The position numbers and the translations under genes were made by a program. From Leptospira ellinghausenii (GTDB taxonomy: Bacteria > Spirochaetota > Leptospiria > Leptospirales > Leptospiraceae), in NCBI RefSeq assembly GCF_003114815.1, contig NZ_BFAZ01000009.1, forward strand, positions 1,240,001 through 1,304,000: a DNA stretch of 64,000 nt. The letters run 5' to 3'. Positions 44,070-51,797 of this stretch are shown in pieces; the first letter of the stretch is position 1; every line of letters starts with the position of its first letter. Below the pieces are notes generated by a model. That model ran no database searches, was not told the DNA's origin, and saw only the letters and a program-made list of their open reading frames with translations.

Positions 44070-45947
44070 TTATTTTAATCCTTGGATCCATTCATCCATT
44101 CCTTTACATATTTTTCTAACTGTTTCCCCATGGAAAATGATTCCAAGGTGTCCCTGCTCATAATAAGTGGTAACCTTATTTTCTGATTTTAGATCTTTTA
44201 GTTCTGTTAAACTTTCTTCTGGAACAATTTTATCAACAGTTCCTACTACACTATAAATTGGCATTGTGAAGTTGTTTAGAAAATTTTCTGTGTAATTGAT
44301 GCGACCGTCATTCGACCAAAAACTTTGTTCATTCGAGATTTGGCTTTGAAAAAATTGCATGATCACAGATACTGATTCTTCGCAAAACACATCTTCCATA
44401 AGGAAATACCATTCAGGTGGAGTAATTTCTTTATATCCCACAAAGTCTTTGATCGTGAGGGATTTGGTTCCAATATTATAACTAAAACTACGTAGGCTTG
44501 AATGTAAATTTAAGATCAATTTGAAAAACTTTTTCAAATCAATGGTTTGGATGGTTGCTTGCATGGAAAAACTTGCCATACTCAGAATCATATCCGAAAT
44601 CATTTTATGAGGGAGCATACTAAACCCACGTTTCAATGTATCCAATCCAATAAAATTGGATTTTAAACTAATATAATTGGGCGAAGTAATTGATACAATT
44701 CCTGCAATGTATTCTTCAGGTTGAGGTAAGTTGAACTCTTCTTTGAGTTCTTTGATTTTTTCATAGGAAGAAACGTAAAACCTTGGGATCATTCCTCCCA
44801 TACTATGTCCAACAACGACAGTTCTTTCACTTGGATAATGCCAACGAATCCATCGTAATACTTCTGGAAAATCGTCTTGAATGTAATTGTCTACGGTCCA
44901 TCCTTCTTTTTTCCCGTGTTTTGGCATGGTTTGTCGTGATCTTCCTCTCATATCCATCAGGAAAACTCGGTATCCATACTTTAAGGCTAACTCTTTTGCA
45001 AGTTTGTCCATTACGGATCGCCTACAAAAAAATCCAGGGATCAAAAGTAAATTTTTTCCAGTATTGTTTAATTTTTCAGGAGTAAAACTTTTTAAGGATA
45101 CCGCATAACCATCAGTCGTTGGTATGATGAATGAAGCATCCATCCTATATTCAATATTATATTGATGGGATTTGAATATAATTGAGGTTACTGGTTCTTT
45201 TTGGTCCTTAGTCGTTGTATAAAAAAGATTTCGAGAGTTAGAAACTGTATCAGCTTTTTCGATATTTTTTTGGGCTATGTAATGGTCGTTTCCGGATTCC
45301 ATTTCCTTCGCCACAACAAATTCGATGACATCAAAAAGTGAATACAATTGTAAAGTGAGAGGTCTGATTTGTTCTTCGGCAATTGGATCTTTTGTGATCC
45401 CCCAAAGTATCCCAATTGGATTTTCATTCACAAAAAGTGGAATCCCAACGGCATGGTTCATGGTTTCAGAAAGAAGGACCTTTTTTTCAGGATGGATTTC
45501 TTCTTCTTTGAGGTTGACAAAAGTGACTTCAGGACGAAGTCCTTTATTAAAATCGATAATTGCTTTTCGGATAAAACGTGCGGATTCGTTTCTTGGATCT
45601 GCTAAATGAATGGGTCTCGATTTTTTGATGTATTCTTCGATGCCTGGAATTTTCCTTCGTTCTGCGATTTCTTTCAGTTTGAAATGAGTGGCAGTGGCTA
45701 CAATTTTCATCTCGTCTTGGTCGATGACTTCAAAAATGGAAAAATTGAAAATGGGATCATCGTTAAAATCAACGAGGGATACCATTTTATTGGTGAAGGA
45801 TTGCCAAATATTTTCCAAAAATTGGAAGGTTGTTTTTGGCACCGGAAAAATGTAAATTTTGTCCGGGCTAACCATGAGATTTTTGTTACTTTCTCTGGAG
45901 GAAATTTTGATCAAACGATCTTCCAACGTATTTTCTTCAAGTGCCAT
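44070..45947 (-). CDS. Alpha/beta hydrolase with N-terminal GAF-like domain
   Basis: A 625-residue protein without a signal peptide. The N-terminal 200 residues look like a GAF-type sensor fold (DPIFNFSIFEVIDQDEMKIV through IGILWGIT). The C-terminal part (about 270-625) is an alpha/beta hydrolase: LLLIPGFFCRR (oxyanion strand), GHSMGGMIP with the nucleophile Ser near residue 381, VGTVDKIVPEE for the acid and GHLGIIFHG for the catalytic His. The triad looks complete, so esterase or lipase activity is plausible. A GAF-hydrolase fusion is unusual. Confidence 0.82.
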   Translation of the reverse strand: MALEENTLEDRLIKISSRESNKNLMVSPDKIYIFPVPKTTFQFLENIWQSFTNKMVSLVDFNDDPIFNFSIFEVIDQDEMKIVATATHFKLKEIAERRKIPGIEEYIKKSRPIHLADPRNESARFIRKAIIDFNKGLRPEVTFVNLKEEEIHPEKKVLLSETMNHAVGIPLFVNENPIGILWGITKDPIAEEQIRPLTLQLYSLFDVIEFVVAKEMESGNDHYIAQKNIEKADTVSNSRNLFYTTTKDQKEPVTSIIFKSHQYNIEYRMDASFIIPTTDGYAVSLKSFTPEKLNNTGKNLLLIPGFFCRRSVMDKLAKELALKYGYRVFLMDMRGRSRQTMPKHGKKEGWTVDNYIQDDFPEVLRWIRWHYPSERTVVVGHSMGGMIPRFYVSSYEKIKELKEEFNLPQPEEYIAGIVSITSPNYISLKSNFIGLDTLKRGFSMLPHKMISDMILSMASFSMQATIQTIDLKKFFKLILNLHSSLRSFSYNIGTKSLTIKDFVGYKEITPPEWYFLMEDVFCEESVSVIMQFFQSQISNEQSFWSNDGRINYTENFLNNFTMPIYSVVGTVDKIVPEESLTELKDLKSENKVTTYYEQGHLGIIFHGETVRKICKGMDEWIQGLK

Positions 45948-46038
45948 TTAGCATCCTTTCTATTTATGTGCCTGTGCGGTACGCTATAACTCTATTTTCG
46001 ACTTTTCATATGCCTGTGAACTAAAAAATAAAGCTAAT

Positions 46039-46962
46039 ATGCAACAATCTGATTTCGAATCCATTTCAAGAGTATCCGTTCCCGATTTAGACTCCATTTT
46101 AGGAAAACCATTCCCAATTTTGGATGATGGGTTTGTCAGACTCGTTGATTATATGGGTTCAGATGAATCCATCGTTCAGGCAGCACGCGTTTCGTACGGA
46201 AAAGGAACAAAAAAGGTAAATGAAGACCGTGGGCTGATTCGGTATTTAATGCGCCATCGCCACAGCACACCATTTGAAATGTGCGAACTCAAACTACATG
46301 TCAGAGTACCAATGGACACTTGGCGCCAATGGATTCGCCATAGAATGGCAAATGTCAATGAATACTCTACGCGTTATTCCGTAGCGATCGATTCGGCTCA
46401 AACTACTTTACCAGGTGAGTGGCGAGTACAATCGGTAGGGAACAAACAAGGGAGTGATGGATTTTTAGAATTATCCAAAGGTGACCACCTAACAAAACGA
46501 GAAACGGAATTCCAAAAATTTGCAAATGATATTTACAATGAAAGATTGGAATTGGGTGTTGCACGTGAACAAGCAAGAAAAGATCTCCCACTGGCAACAT
46601 ATACAGAAGCTTATTGGAAAATTGACCTACATAATTTACTGCATTTTTTAGCCCTACGAATGGATGACCATGCCCAACTTGAAATCCGGTTATTTGCTAA
46701 AACCATCGGTGAACAGATTGTTCAAAAATGGGTACCACATACTTGGGAAGCGTTTGTAGACTATCGATTGAGTGCCCTTCATTTGACAAAATATGATTCC
46801 GAGATCATTGCAGCTCTAAACCGTTCAGGAAAAGAAGGAGCACGTAAAAAAGCAATCGAACTAGGAATGTTAGACGAACAAGGTTCTACTGCTAAAAAAA
46901 GTAGAGAACGTGAGGAATTAGAGTACAAATTATCACAATTGGGTTTTGCCATCCCTTGGTAA
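46039..46962 (+). CDS. thyX: FAD-dependent thymidylate synthase
   Basis: A 307-residue ThyX flavoenzyme, which makes dTMP from dUMP using methylenetetrahydrofolate and NADPH. The ThyX signature is present as RHRMANVNEYSTRY (dUMP and FAD site), with RHRHSTPFEMCEL upstream and RMDDHAQLEIR downstream. The protein is longer than many ThyX (about 220-250 residues) because of a C-terminal extension. No thyA is in the window. It stands alone between the hydrolase gene and the FecR operon. Confidence 0.95.
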   Translation: MQQSDFESISRVSVPDLDSILGKPFPILDDGFVRLVDYMGSDESIVQAARVSYGKGTKKVNEDRGLIRYLMRHRHSTPFEMCELKLHVRVPMDTWRQWIRHRMANVNEYSTRYSVAIDSAQTTLPGEWRVQSVGNKQGSDGFLELSKGDHLTKRETEFQKFANDIYNERLELGVAREQARKDLPLATYTEAYWKIDLHNLLHFLALRMDDHAQLEIRLFAKTIGEQIVQKWVPHTWEAFVDYRLSALHLTKYDSEIIAALNRSGKEGARKKAIELGMLDEQGSTAKKSREREELEYKLSQLGFAIPW

Positions 46963-47031
46963 TTAGGTTCAAAACCGTTATTTTTGAGAATTTGATTGAT
47001 AATTTATTTCCCTGTGATTGTTAGAGTGATT

Positions 47032-47727
47032 ATGAGCCTCAAAATCTCTCTAACACTCCTTTTGTTCCTCCTAACGTCGATTTCCCTTTCTGCTGAGGAG
47101 TTTGCTGTTGCAACTTTCACACGTGGAAAGGTAAGTTTTTTGCCTGCCTCTGACACTTCTAAACTTTGGAAAACTCTTAAAGTAAACGATGTGTTAAAAC
47201 CGGGAGATCGGATCAAAACCGGCAATGGATCCAAAGTGGACTTTTTGTACCAAGAGACAGAAATCAGAATCCAACCTAACACAGATTTTACCTTAAAGGA
47301 ATGGAACTCCGATAAAAAAGTAGCAAAAGCTTTTGTCCAAAACGGTGCTGCTTGGTTTCGTGTGAATGGTTTCAAAAAAGGAAGTTTTGAAGTTTCCACT
47401 CCAACAACGACAGCAGGAGTTCGCGGAACTGCATTTGGAGTGTTTTTCGAAGAAAAAGAGAAAAAGGGTTATACTTGTGTTTGTGAAGGACAAGTTAATA
47501 TCAATGGAATCGATTTTGTGAAAGGGACTGGTGGTGCTAAAAAAGAAGGTGCTACCGAACTTGAAAAAAATGAGTACAAAGAGATGATCACAAAAGACGG
47601 AGCAACCGTTTTACTCAATGAAAAAAGAAAACAAATGCCAATGTTAAATCGTTGTCTGCCATGCCACAAACCAATTGGTTGGGAAGATAAAAGTTTTACT
47701 CCGGATGAAACCTACGGCAAAAAGTGA
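47032..47727 (+). CDS. FecR-domain exported protein with C-terminal CXXCH haem motif
   Basis: A 231-residue protein from the ATG at 47032. A signal peptide covers about residues 1-21 (SLSAEE). The FecR domain (about 60-150) shows DRIKTGNGSKVDF, EIRIQPNTDFTLKEW and GGVRGTAFGV-like STPTTTAGVRGTAFGVFF segments, followed by the CVCEGQVNI strand. Close to the C-terminus lies CLPCH (residues 208-212), a c-type haem motif. Leptospira FecR proteins normally lack it. The next gene, a porin-like protein, starts within its stop (GTGA), and a DsbD-like electron transporter follows. Confidence 0.85.
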   Translation: MSLKISLTLLLFLLTSISLSAEEFAVATFTRGKVSFLPASDTSKLWKTLKVNDVLKPGDRIKTGNGSKVDFLYQETEIRIQPNTDFTLKEWNSDKKVAKAFVQNGAAWFRVNGFKKGSFEVSTPTTTAGVRGTAFGVFFEEKEKKGYTCVCEGQVNINGIDFVKGTGGAKKEGATELEKNEYKEMITKDGATVLLNEKRKQMPMLNRCLPCHKPIGWEDKSFTPDETYGKK

Positions 47728-49121
47728 AATTTTTTTCTAGGTTTATAATTGTATTTTCCTTCTTCATCTATCCCGTATTAGGTGAAGAAGTAGTTACAAC
47801 AAAAAAAGAAGAACCTGATGGATACTATGGTTTAAAATTAGGAGCCATCATCACTCCTACTGCTTCAATTCGAATCCGTGACAAAGTTTCTGGTGCAAAC
47901 GAACTTTCTCCCTCCGATAAAACTGGATTTTCCATGCCGTGGACAATGTTTTCGATTTCCAAAGAATGGGAAGATTTGGGAATCAAAGCAGAATTTTGGG
48001 GCGAAATTTTAAGGAATGATGCACTCACAAATGATACATCTGTCGGAACCGGAAACAAATCGAATCCTTATGTATTTTTAGTTAGGCGAGCAAATCTCGC
48101 AAAAACGTTTGAACTTGGATCAACGAAACACCAAATTCAATTTGGAATGTTTGAACTTCCGCACATGTTTTCTGTATGGTCAGGAAATTATGATTGGCGG
48201 TATTTTGATAAATCACCTTTAGAATCTCTTGGTTTTGCAAAAGACCCAGTAGATTTAGGAATCAATTACATTGGAAAATGGAGATCATTTTCCCTACAGA
48301 CTGCCGTAGTCAATGGAGAAGGATACAGAGAAGTTCAAAACACAACCAATACTGGTTATGATGTAATCGGAAAAATAGGATGGGATCCAACCTGGACTGA
48401 AAATTTAAAAACAGGTATCCACCTGCTCGGTAGAGCATCGAATGCATTTGGTTATGCGAATGATGAATGTAGGGAAGGAAGAACCAAATGTCTTTTAGAT
48501 GATGGAAATCCAAATACAAAACGCCAAGGACCTGTTTCTTTAAACCAAGAACAAGTCATTGCAATTGAAACCCATCTCCTTTGGAAGGATACGATTAATC
48601 TGGGACTTGGTGGGATGTTCAAAAAACATTTAGGTGGAAAGATCGTCGATCGTCTGGCACCCTACCAACAAGGAACGATCATTCCCGAATCAACAGGGAA
48701 AGGAGCTTACCTTTGGTTAGGGATTGGAAATGGAACCCTTCGCCTGGTAACGCGGGGTGAAATTGCAACCGGAGGCCCAAACCCTGGACTTAGGGCAACA
48801 GAAACGGTCGAACGAGAACCTTGGGTGAGGTTCCAACCTGGTGCCACGGAACCAAGGTATTCTGACCAATCCTATTATATTGGAAAACAAATCTTTGGAG
48901 AATGGTTGTTTTCCCCATCAACAAGGTTTGCGATTGGGTATATGGAAGTTCGATCGTATGATACAAAAGGGGAACCGAATAAATGGTATGTAGACAGTAC
49001 CGGGGAATCGTCAAATCGTGTCGAATATATAGGACAGTTTTCAAAACCCACATCGTTTCCAATATCCGAATATGGAAGATTGGATCGTAGCGTAGTATTG
49101 AAAGCGACAACTTCGTTCTAA
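47724..49121 (+). CDS. Predicted outer-membrane porin-like protein
   Basis: A 465-residue protein with a GTG start that overlaps the FecR stop (GTGA) and a signal peptide ending at about residue 20 (VLGEE). The mature chain is rich in alternating strands with Gly, Trp and aromatic residues (GIKAEFWGEILRND, FSLQTAVVNGEGY, SVVLKATTSF at the end). It ends in Phe after a typical closing strand, so it is very likely a barrel. I do not recognise a named family. It probably forms the outer-membrane part of the FecR-haem-DsbD unit. Confidence 0.8.
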   Translation: MKFFSRFIIVFSFFIYPVLGEEVVTTKKEEPDGYYGLKLGAIITPTASIRIRDKVSGANELSPSDKTGFSMPWTMFSISKEWEDLGIKAEFWGEILRNDALTNDTSVGTGNKSNPYVFLVRRANLAKTFELGSTKHQIQFGMFELPHMFSVWSGNYDWRYFDKSPLESLGFAKDPVDLGINYIGKWRSFSLQTAVVNGEGYREVQNTTNTGYDVIGKIGWDPTWTENLKTGIHLLGRASNAFGYANDECREGRTKCLLDDGNPNTKRQGPVSLNQEQVIAIETHLLWKDTINLGLGGMFKKHLGGKIVDRLAPYQQGTIIPESTGKGAYLWLGIGNGTLRLVTRGEIATGGPNPGLRATETVEREPWVRFQPGATEPRYSDQSYYIGKQIFGEWLFSPSTRFAIGYMEVRSYDTKGEPNKWYVDSTGESSNRVEYIGQFSKPTSFPISEYGRLDRSVVLKATTSF

Positions 49122-49131
49122 ATTAAAATAT

Positions 49132-50445
49132 ATGTTTTCTGAAATCCAATCCTTTATTGAATCGCAATTGTCTTCTGGCAATTTTACTTTATCGACAGCT
49201 TTATTTTTAGCCCTCGGTGGATTATTTGCTGGGTTACTTCCTTGTGTGTATCCGTTGTATCCGATCACGGCTGGAATTTTAAAAACAAGAGTCGCCAAAC
49301 ACAAATGGTCTCATCCACTCGTGTATTATTTTGGTTTAGCATTGATGTATGCGATCTTTGGATTGATCGCAGGGGTCAGTGGGGGAGTATTTAATTCCTT
49401 TTTACGATTTCCCGAAACTCAATTGGTTTTAGCAATATTGTTATTTGTCTTGGGTTTAAGTGTTGCTGAATTTTTATATTTTCCATTCTTTTCTGGTGAT
49501 CTAAAAAATTCGGTAAACGTAAATTATGCGAATACATTCTTTTTAGGAATGGGAGCCGGATTATTGTCTTCACCTTGTGTTGGGCCTGTAGTTGTTTCCA
49601 TACTTGTCCAACTCATCAATTACCAAACAGAAGGATTCAAAATTTTACCGATCCTTTTCACTTCTTTTAAAATGTTTTTATTTGGAATGGGACTAGGGAT
49701 TCCATTTTTAATGATAGGTGTATTTGGATTGTCACTCCCTAAATCAGGAAAGTGGATGAAATACATACAATGGTCATTGGCTATACTCATCTTCTATTTT
49801 TCTTTTACATACCTTGAAAAGGCCTTTGATTTATGGGGATTGGCAAAAGGATTAAGCTCAAAAGTTTTTCTCCTTTGGACCGTTGCTCTTTCGTTTTTGT
49901 ACCTTCAAAAAAAAGAGGGAACAACCACAGAAAAGATGAAACAATCTCTCTATCAAATTGTATCCATCACTGCTTTACTCATTTTGTTCTTATTTTTGAA
50001 TCTATCATTATGGAAACAAAACTTCGGAAATGCGATTCCCAATGTCAATTCTTCAAACCAAGAAATGAAGGAAGAACATGGAAATTTGGTTTGGTACCGA
50101 AATGAAAGTGATGTAATTAGATTAGCAAACGATAAAAATATGCCAATTTTCATTGATTTTTATGCGGATTGGTGTACGAACTGTAAGGAATTTCAGAAAC
50201 TTACACTGAGAAACAAAGATTGGAACGAAACCTTTCATAAGGATGTGATTTTATGGAAGGTTTATGATACAGATCCCATATTTGAAACATTTGTCTCAAA
50301 GCCAGAGTATCCCGAATTAAAAATTGGATTACCTTTCTTTTTGATTCTTAGTCCAGATGGAAAACTTTTATATAAATCCAACGACTACCTGGATACCAAA
50401 GGAATGATTTCGGCTATCCGTAATTTTTACAATAATACTAAGTGA
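49132..50445 (+). CDS. DsbD-type thiol:disulfide transporter, lacking the periplasmic alpha domain
   Basis: A 437-residue membrane protein. Eight predicted helices form a CcdA/DsbD-beta domain with both redox Cys (Cys38 in GLLPCVYPLYP and Cys149 in LSSPCVGPV). A C-terminal thioredoxin domain carries WCTNC (Cys348/Cys351 in FYADWCTNCKEF). The N-terminal DsbD-alpha domain (about 140 residues) of E. coli DsbD is absent. It moves electrons from the cytoplasm to periplasmic thiols, for example for cytochrome c or FecR-haem assembly. It follows the porin-like gene by 10 bp. Confidence 0.9.
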   Translation: MFSEIQSFIESQLSSGNFTLSTALFLALGGLFAGLLPCVYPLYPITAGILKTRVAKHKWSHPLVYYFGLALMYAIFGLIAGVSGGVFNSFLRFPETQLVLAILLFVLGLSVAEFLYFPFFSGDLKNSVNVNYANTFFLGMGAGLLSSPCVGPVVVSILVQLINYQTEGFKILPILFTSFKMFLFGMGLGIPFLMIGVFGLSLPKSGKWMKYIQWSLAILIFYFSFTYLEKAFDLWGLAKGLSSKVFLLWTVALSFLYLQKKEGTTTEKMKQSLYQIVSITALLILFLFLNLSLWKQNFGNAIPNVNSSNQEMKEEHGNLVWYRNESDVIRLANDKNMPIFIDFYADWCTNCKEFQKLTLRNKDWNETFHKDVILWKVYDTDPIFETFVSKPEYPELKIGLPFFLILSPDGKLLYKSNDYLDTKGMISAIRNFYNNTK

Positions 50446-50455
50446 TTCATTAAAA

Positions 50456-50484
50456 GCGAATCAACCATTTTGTGGATGATTCGC
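50456..50484. terminator. Bidirectional terminator between convergent genes
   Basis: GCGAATCA (50456-50463) pairs with TGATTCGC (50477-50484), with an inner CCA/TGG stem, one A/A mismatch and a TTTTG loop. On the minus strand it runs into TTTTAA. It sits between the end of the DsbD-like gene and the end of the minus-strand oxidoreductase gene. Confidence 0.75.
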
Positions 50485-50504
50485 ATAATATTTGTTTTGT
50501 GAAT

Positions 50505-51446
50505 TTATCGAGGGAGTGAGTTAACAGTTTGCAAATATTCATTTGCAATTTCTTTTACAATCTCACCAGCTGGTTTCACTTCTTCAATTTGTGCAACACC
50601 TTGGCCAGCTGACCAAATGTCTCTCCAACGTTTGTATTCTTGTTCGATTGCTTTTTCTCCACCAGCATGTCCCGCGGCAATTTTTTTAGGTCCGTCTTCC
50701 AGAATATCTGGTGAACGTTCCACTGATTTAGCCAACCAATTGGCAGGAATCCCAGAAATTTTTTCAGTATATACAATCTCATCTGGACTTGAATCAATTA
50801 ACATTTGTTTGTATTCGTTTTGTGCCCTAGATTCTGGAGTTGCAATAAATCGTGTACCAATATAAACAGCATCGGCCCCAAGAGAAAGAGCTGCAGCCAT
50901 TTGTGAACCATTGGATATAGCTCCTGCGGCAATTACAGGAAGTCCTGTTTCTTTTTTTAAGTAAGGAATGAGAGCAAACGGGGTGATTGCACCTGCATGG
51001 CCACCTGCTCCTTGTGAAACAGCGATGAGTGCGTCAGCACCTGATTTTGCGACAATGTTTGCGTGTTTGAGAGTTGTCACATCACAAAATAAAGCGGAGC
51101 CATTTGCTTTGATTTCTTTAGCGATTGTCCTAGGTGTTCCTAAGCTTGTGATGATTAACTCTACTTTTAAATCCATCACCACTTCAAATTGTTTTGCCCA
51201 ATTTGGATTATGTTCCTTATGTAAAATTAGATTCACGCCAATTGGTTTTTTTGTTTTAGAACGAATTTCCAGAATTCCTTCGCGTAATTGTTCTGGAGTT
51301 CTGTAATTAAGAGATGGGAAACACCCAATACCTCCAGCTTCTGAAACGGCAACTACTAACTCCGGATAGGAGACAAGGAACATGGGTGCGGCAATGATCG
51401 GTAGATCAATTTTTAGCATTTCGCTAATTTTTGTTTTGATTTTCAT
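50505..51446 (-). CDS. Nitronate monooxygenase / enoyl-ACP reductase II-like flavoprotein
   Basis: A 313-residue FMN-dependent TIM-barrel protein of the NMO/FabK (2-nitropropane dioxygenase-like) family. Signatures are PIIAAPMFLVSYPELVVAVSEAGGIG at the start, GADALIAVSQGAGGHAGAITPFALIP in the middle and GADAVYIGTRFIATPES near the FMN phosphate site. The QGAGGHAG stretch with its His is the usual active-site segment. Family members oxidise nitronates or reduce enoyl-ACPs, so the substrate is uncertain. It sits 18 bp downstream of a small secreted-protein gene on the same strand. Confidence 0.9.
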   Translation of the reverse strand: MKIKTKISEMLKIDLPIIAAPMFLVSYPELVVAVSEAGGIGCFPSLNYRTPEQLREGILEIRSKTKKPIGVNLILHKEHNPNWAKQFEVVMDLKVELIITSLGTPRTIAKEIKANGSALFCDVTTLKHANIVAKSGADALIAVSQGAGGHAGAITPFALIPYLKKETGLPVIAAGAISNGSQMAAALSLGADAVYIGTRFIATPESRAQNEYKQMLIDSSPDEIVYTEKISGIPANWLAKSVERSPDILEDGPKKIAAGHAGGEKAIEQEYKRWRDIWSAGQGVAQIEEVKPAGEIVKEIANEYLQTVNSLPR

Positions 51447-51464
51447 AAATCTCCTGTTATACGA

Positions 51465-51761
51465 TTATGGTTGGGTTGGTTTTGGCGTTAGGTTGGGAAG
51501 TTCTGACGGATACCTTCCAGATCTTGGAATGCAACTCATTGCAAATCCCTGGATGATGTAACAGATTGAATCTTGCGATATGCATTTAAGCGATTTCTGG
51601 TATTCCAGGCCATCAATCTCTGTGGCTATCGAATAACATTCCATTTTGTCTTCCATGAAGAGTTGTTGGGGTGATTTGTTTTCTTGTGCCAATAGAGCAG
51701 TAAGAGACAATAAGAGTAGAGGGAGTAGATAAAAAAATGATTGGAATCGTGTGCGATTCAT
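51465..51761 (-). CDS. Small secreted Cys-containing protein
   Basis: A 98-residue protein from the ATG at 51761; the longer frame runs under the divergent PP2C gene and is unlikely. A signal peptide covers about residues 1-25 (ALLAQENKS). The mature part has four Cys (CYSIAT, LKCISQDSICYII, MSCIP), which could form two disulfides, and a Pro-rich end. Family unknown. Its promoter region is only 36 bp wide and shared with the PP2C gene. Confidence 0.7.
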   Translation of the reverse strand: MNRTRFQSFFYLLPLLLLSLTALLAQENKSPQQLFMEDKMECYSIATEIDGLEYQKSLKCISQDSICYIIQGFAMSCIPRSGRYPSELPNLTPKPTQP

Positions 51762-51797
51762 TGAACGTAATCCTGCTTTTCCTATAGGAACCGAAAA

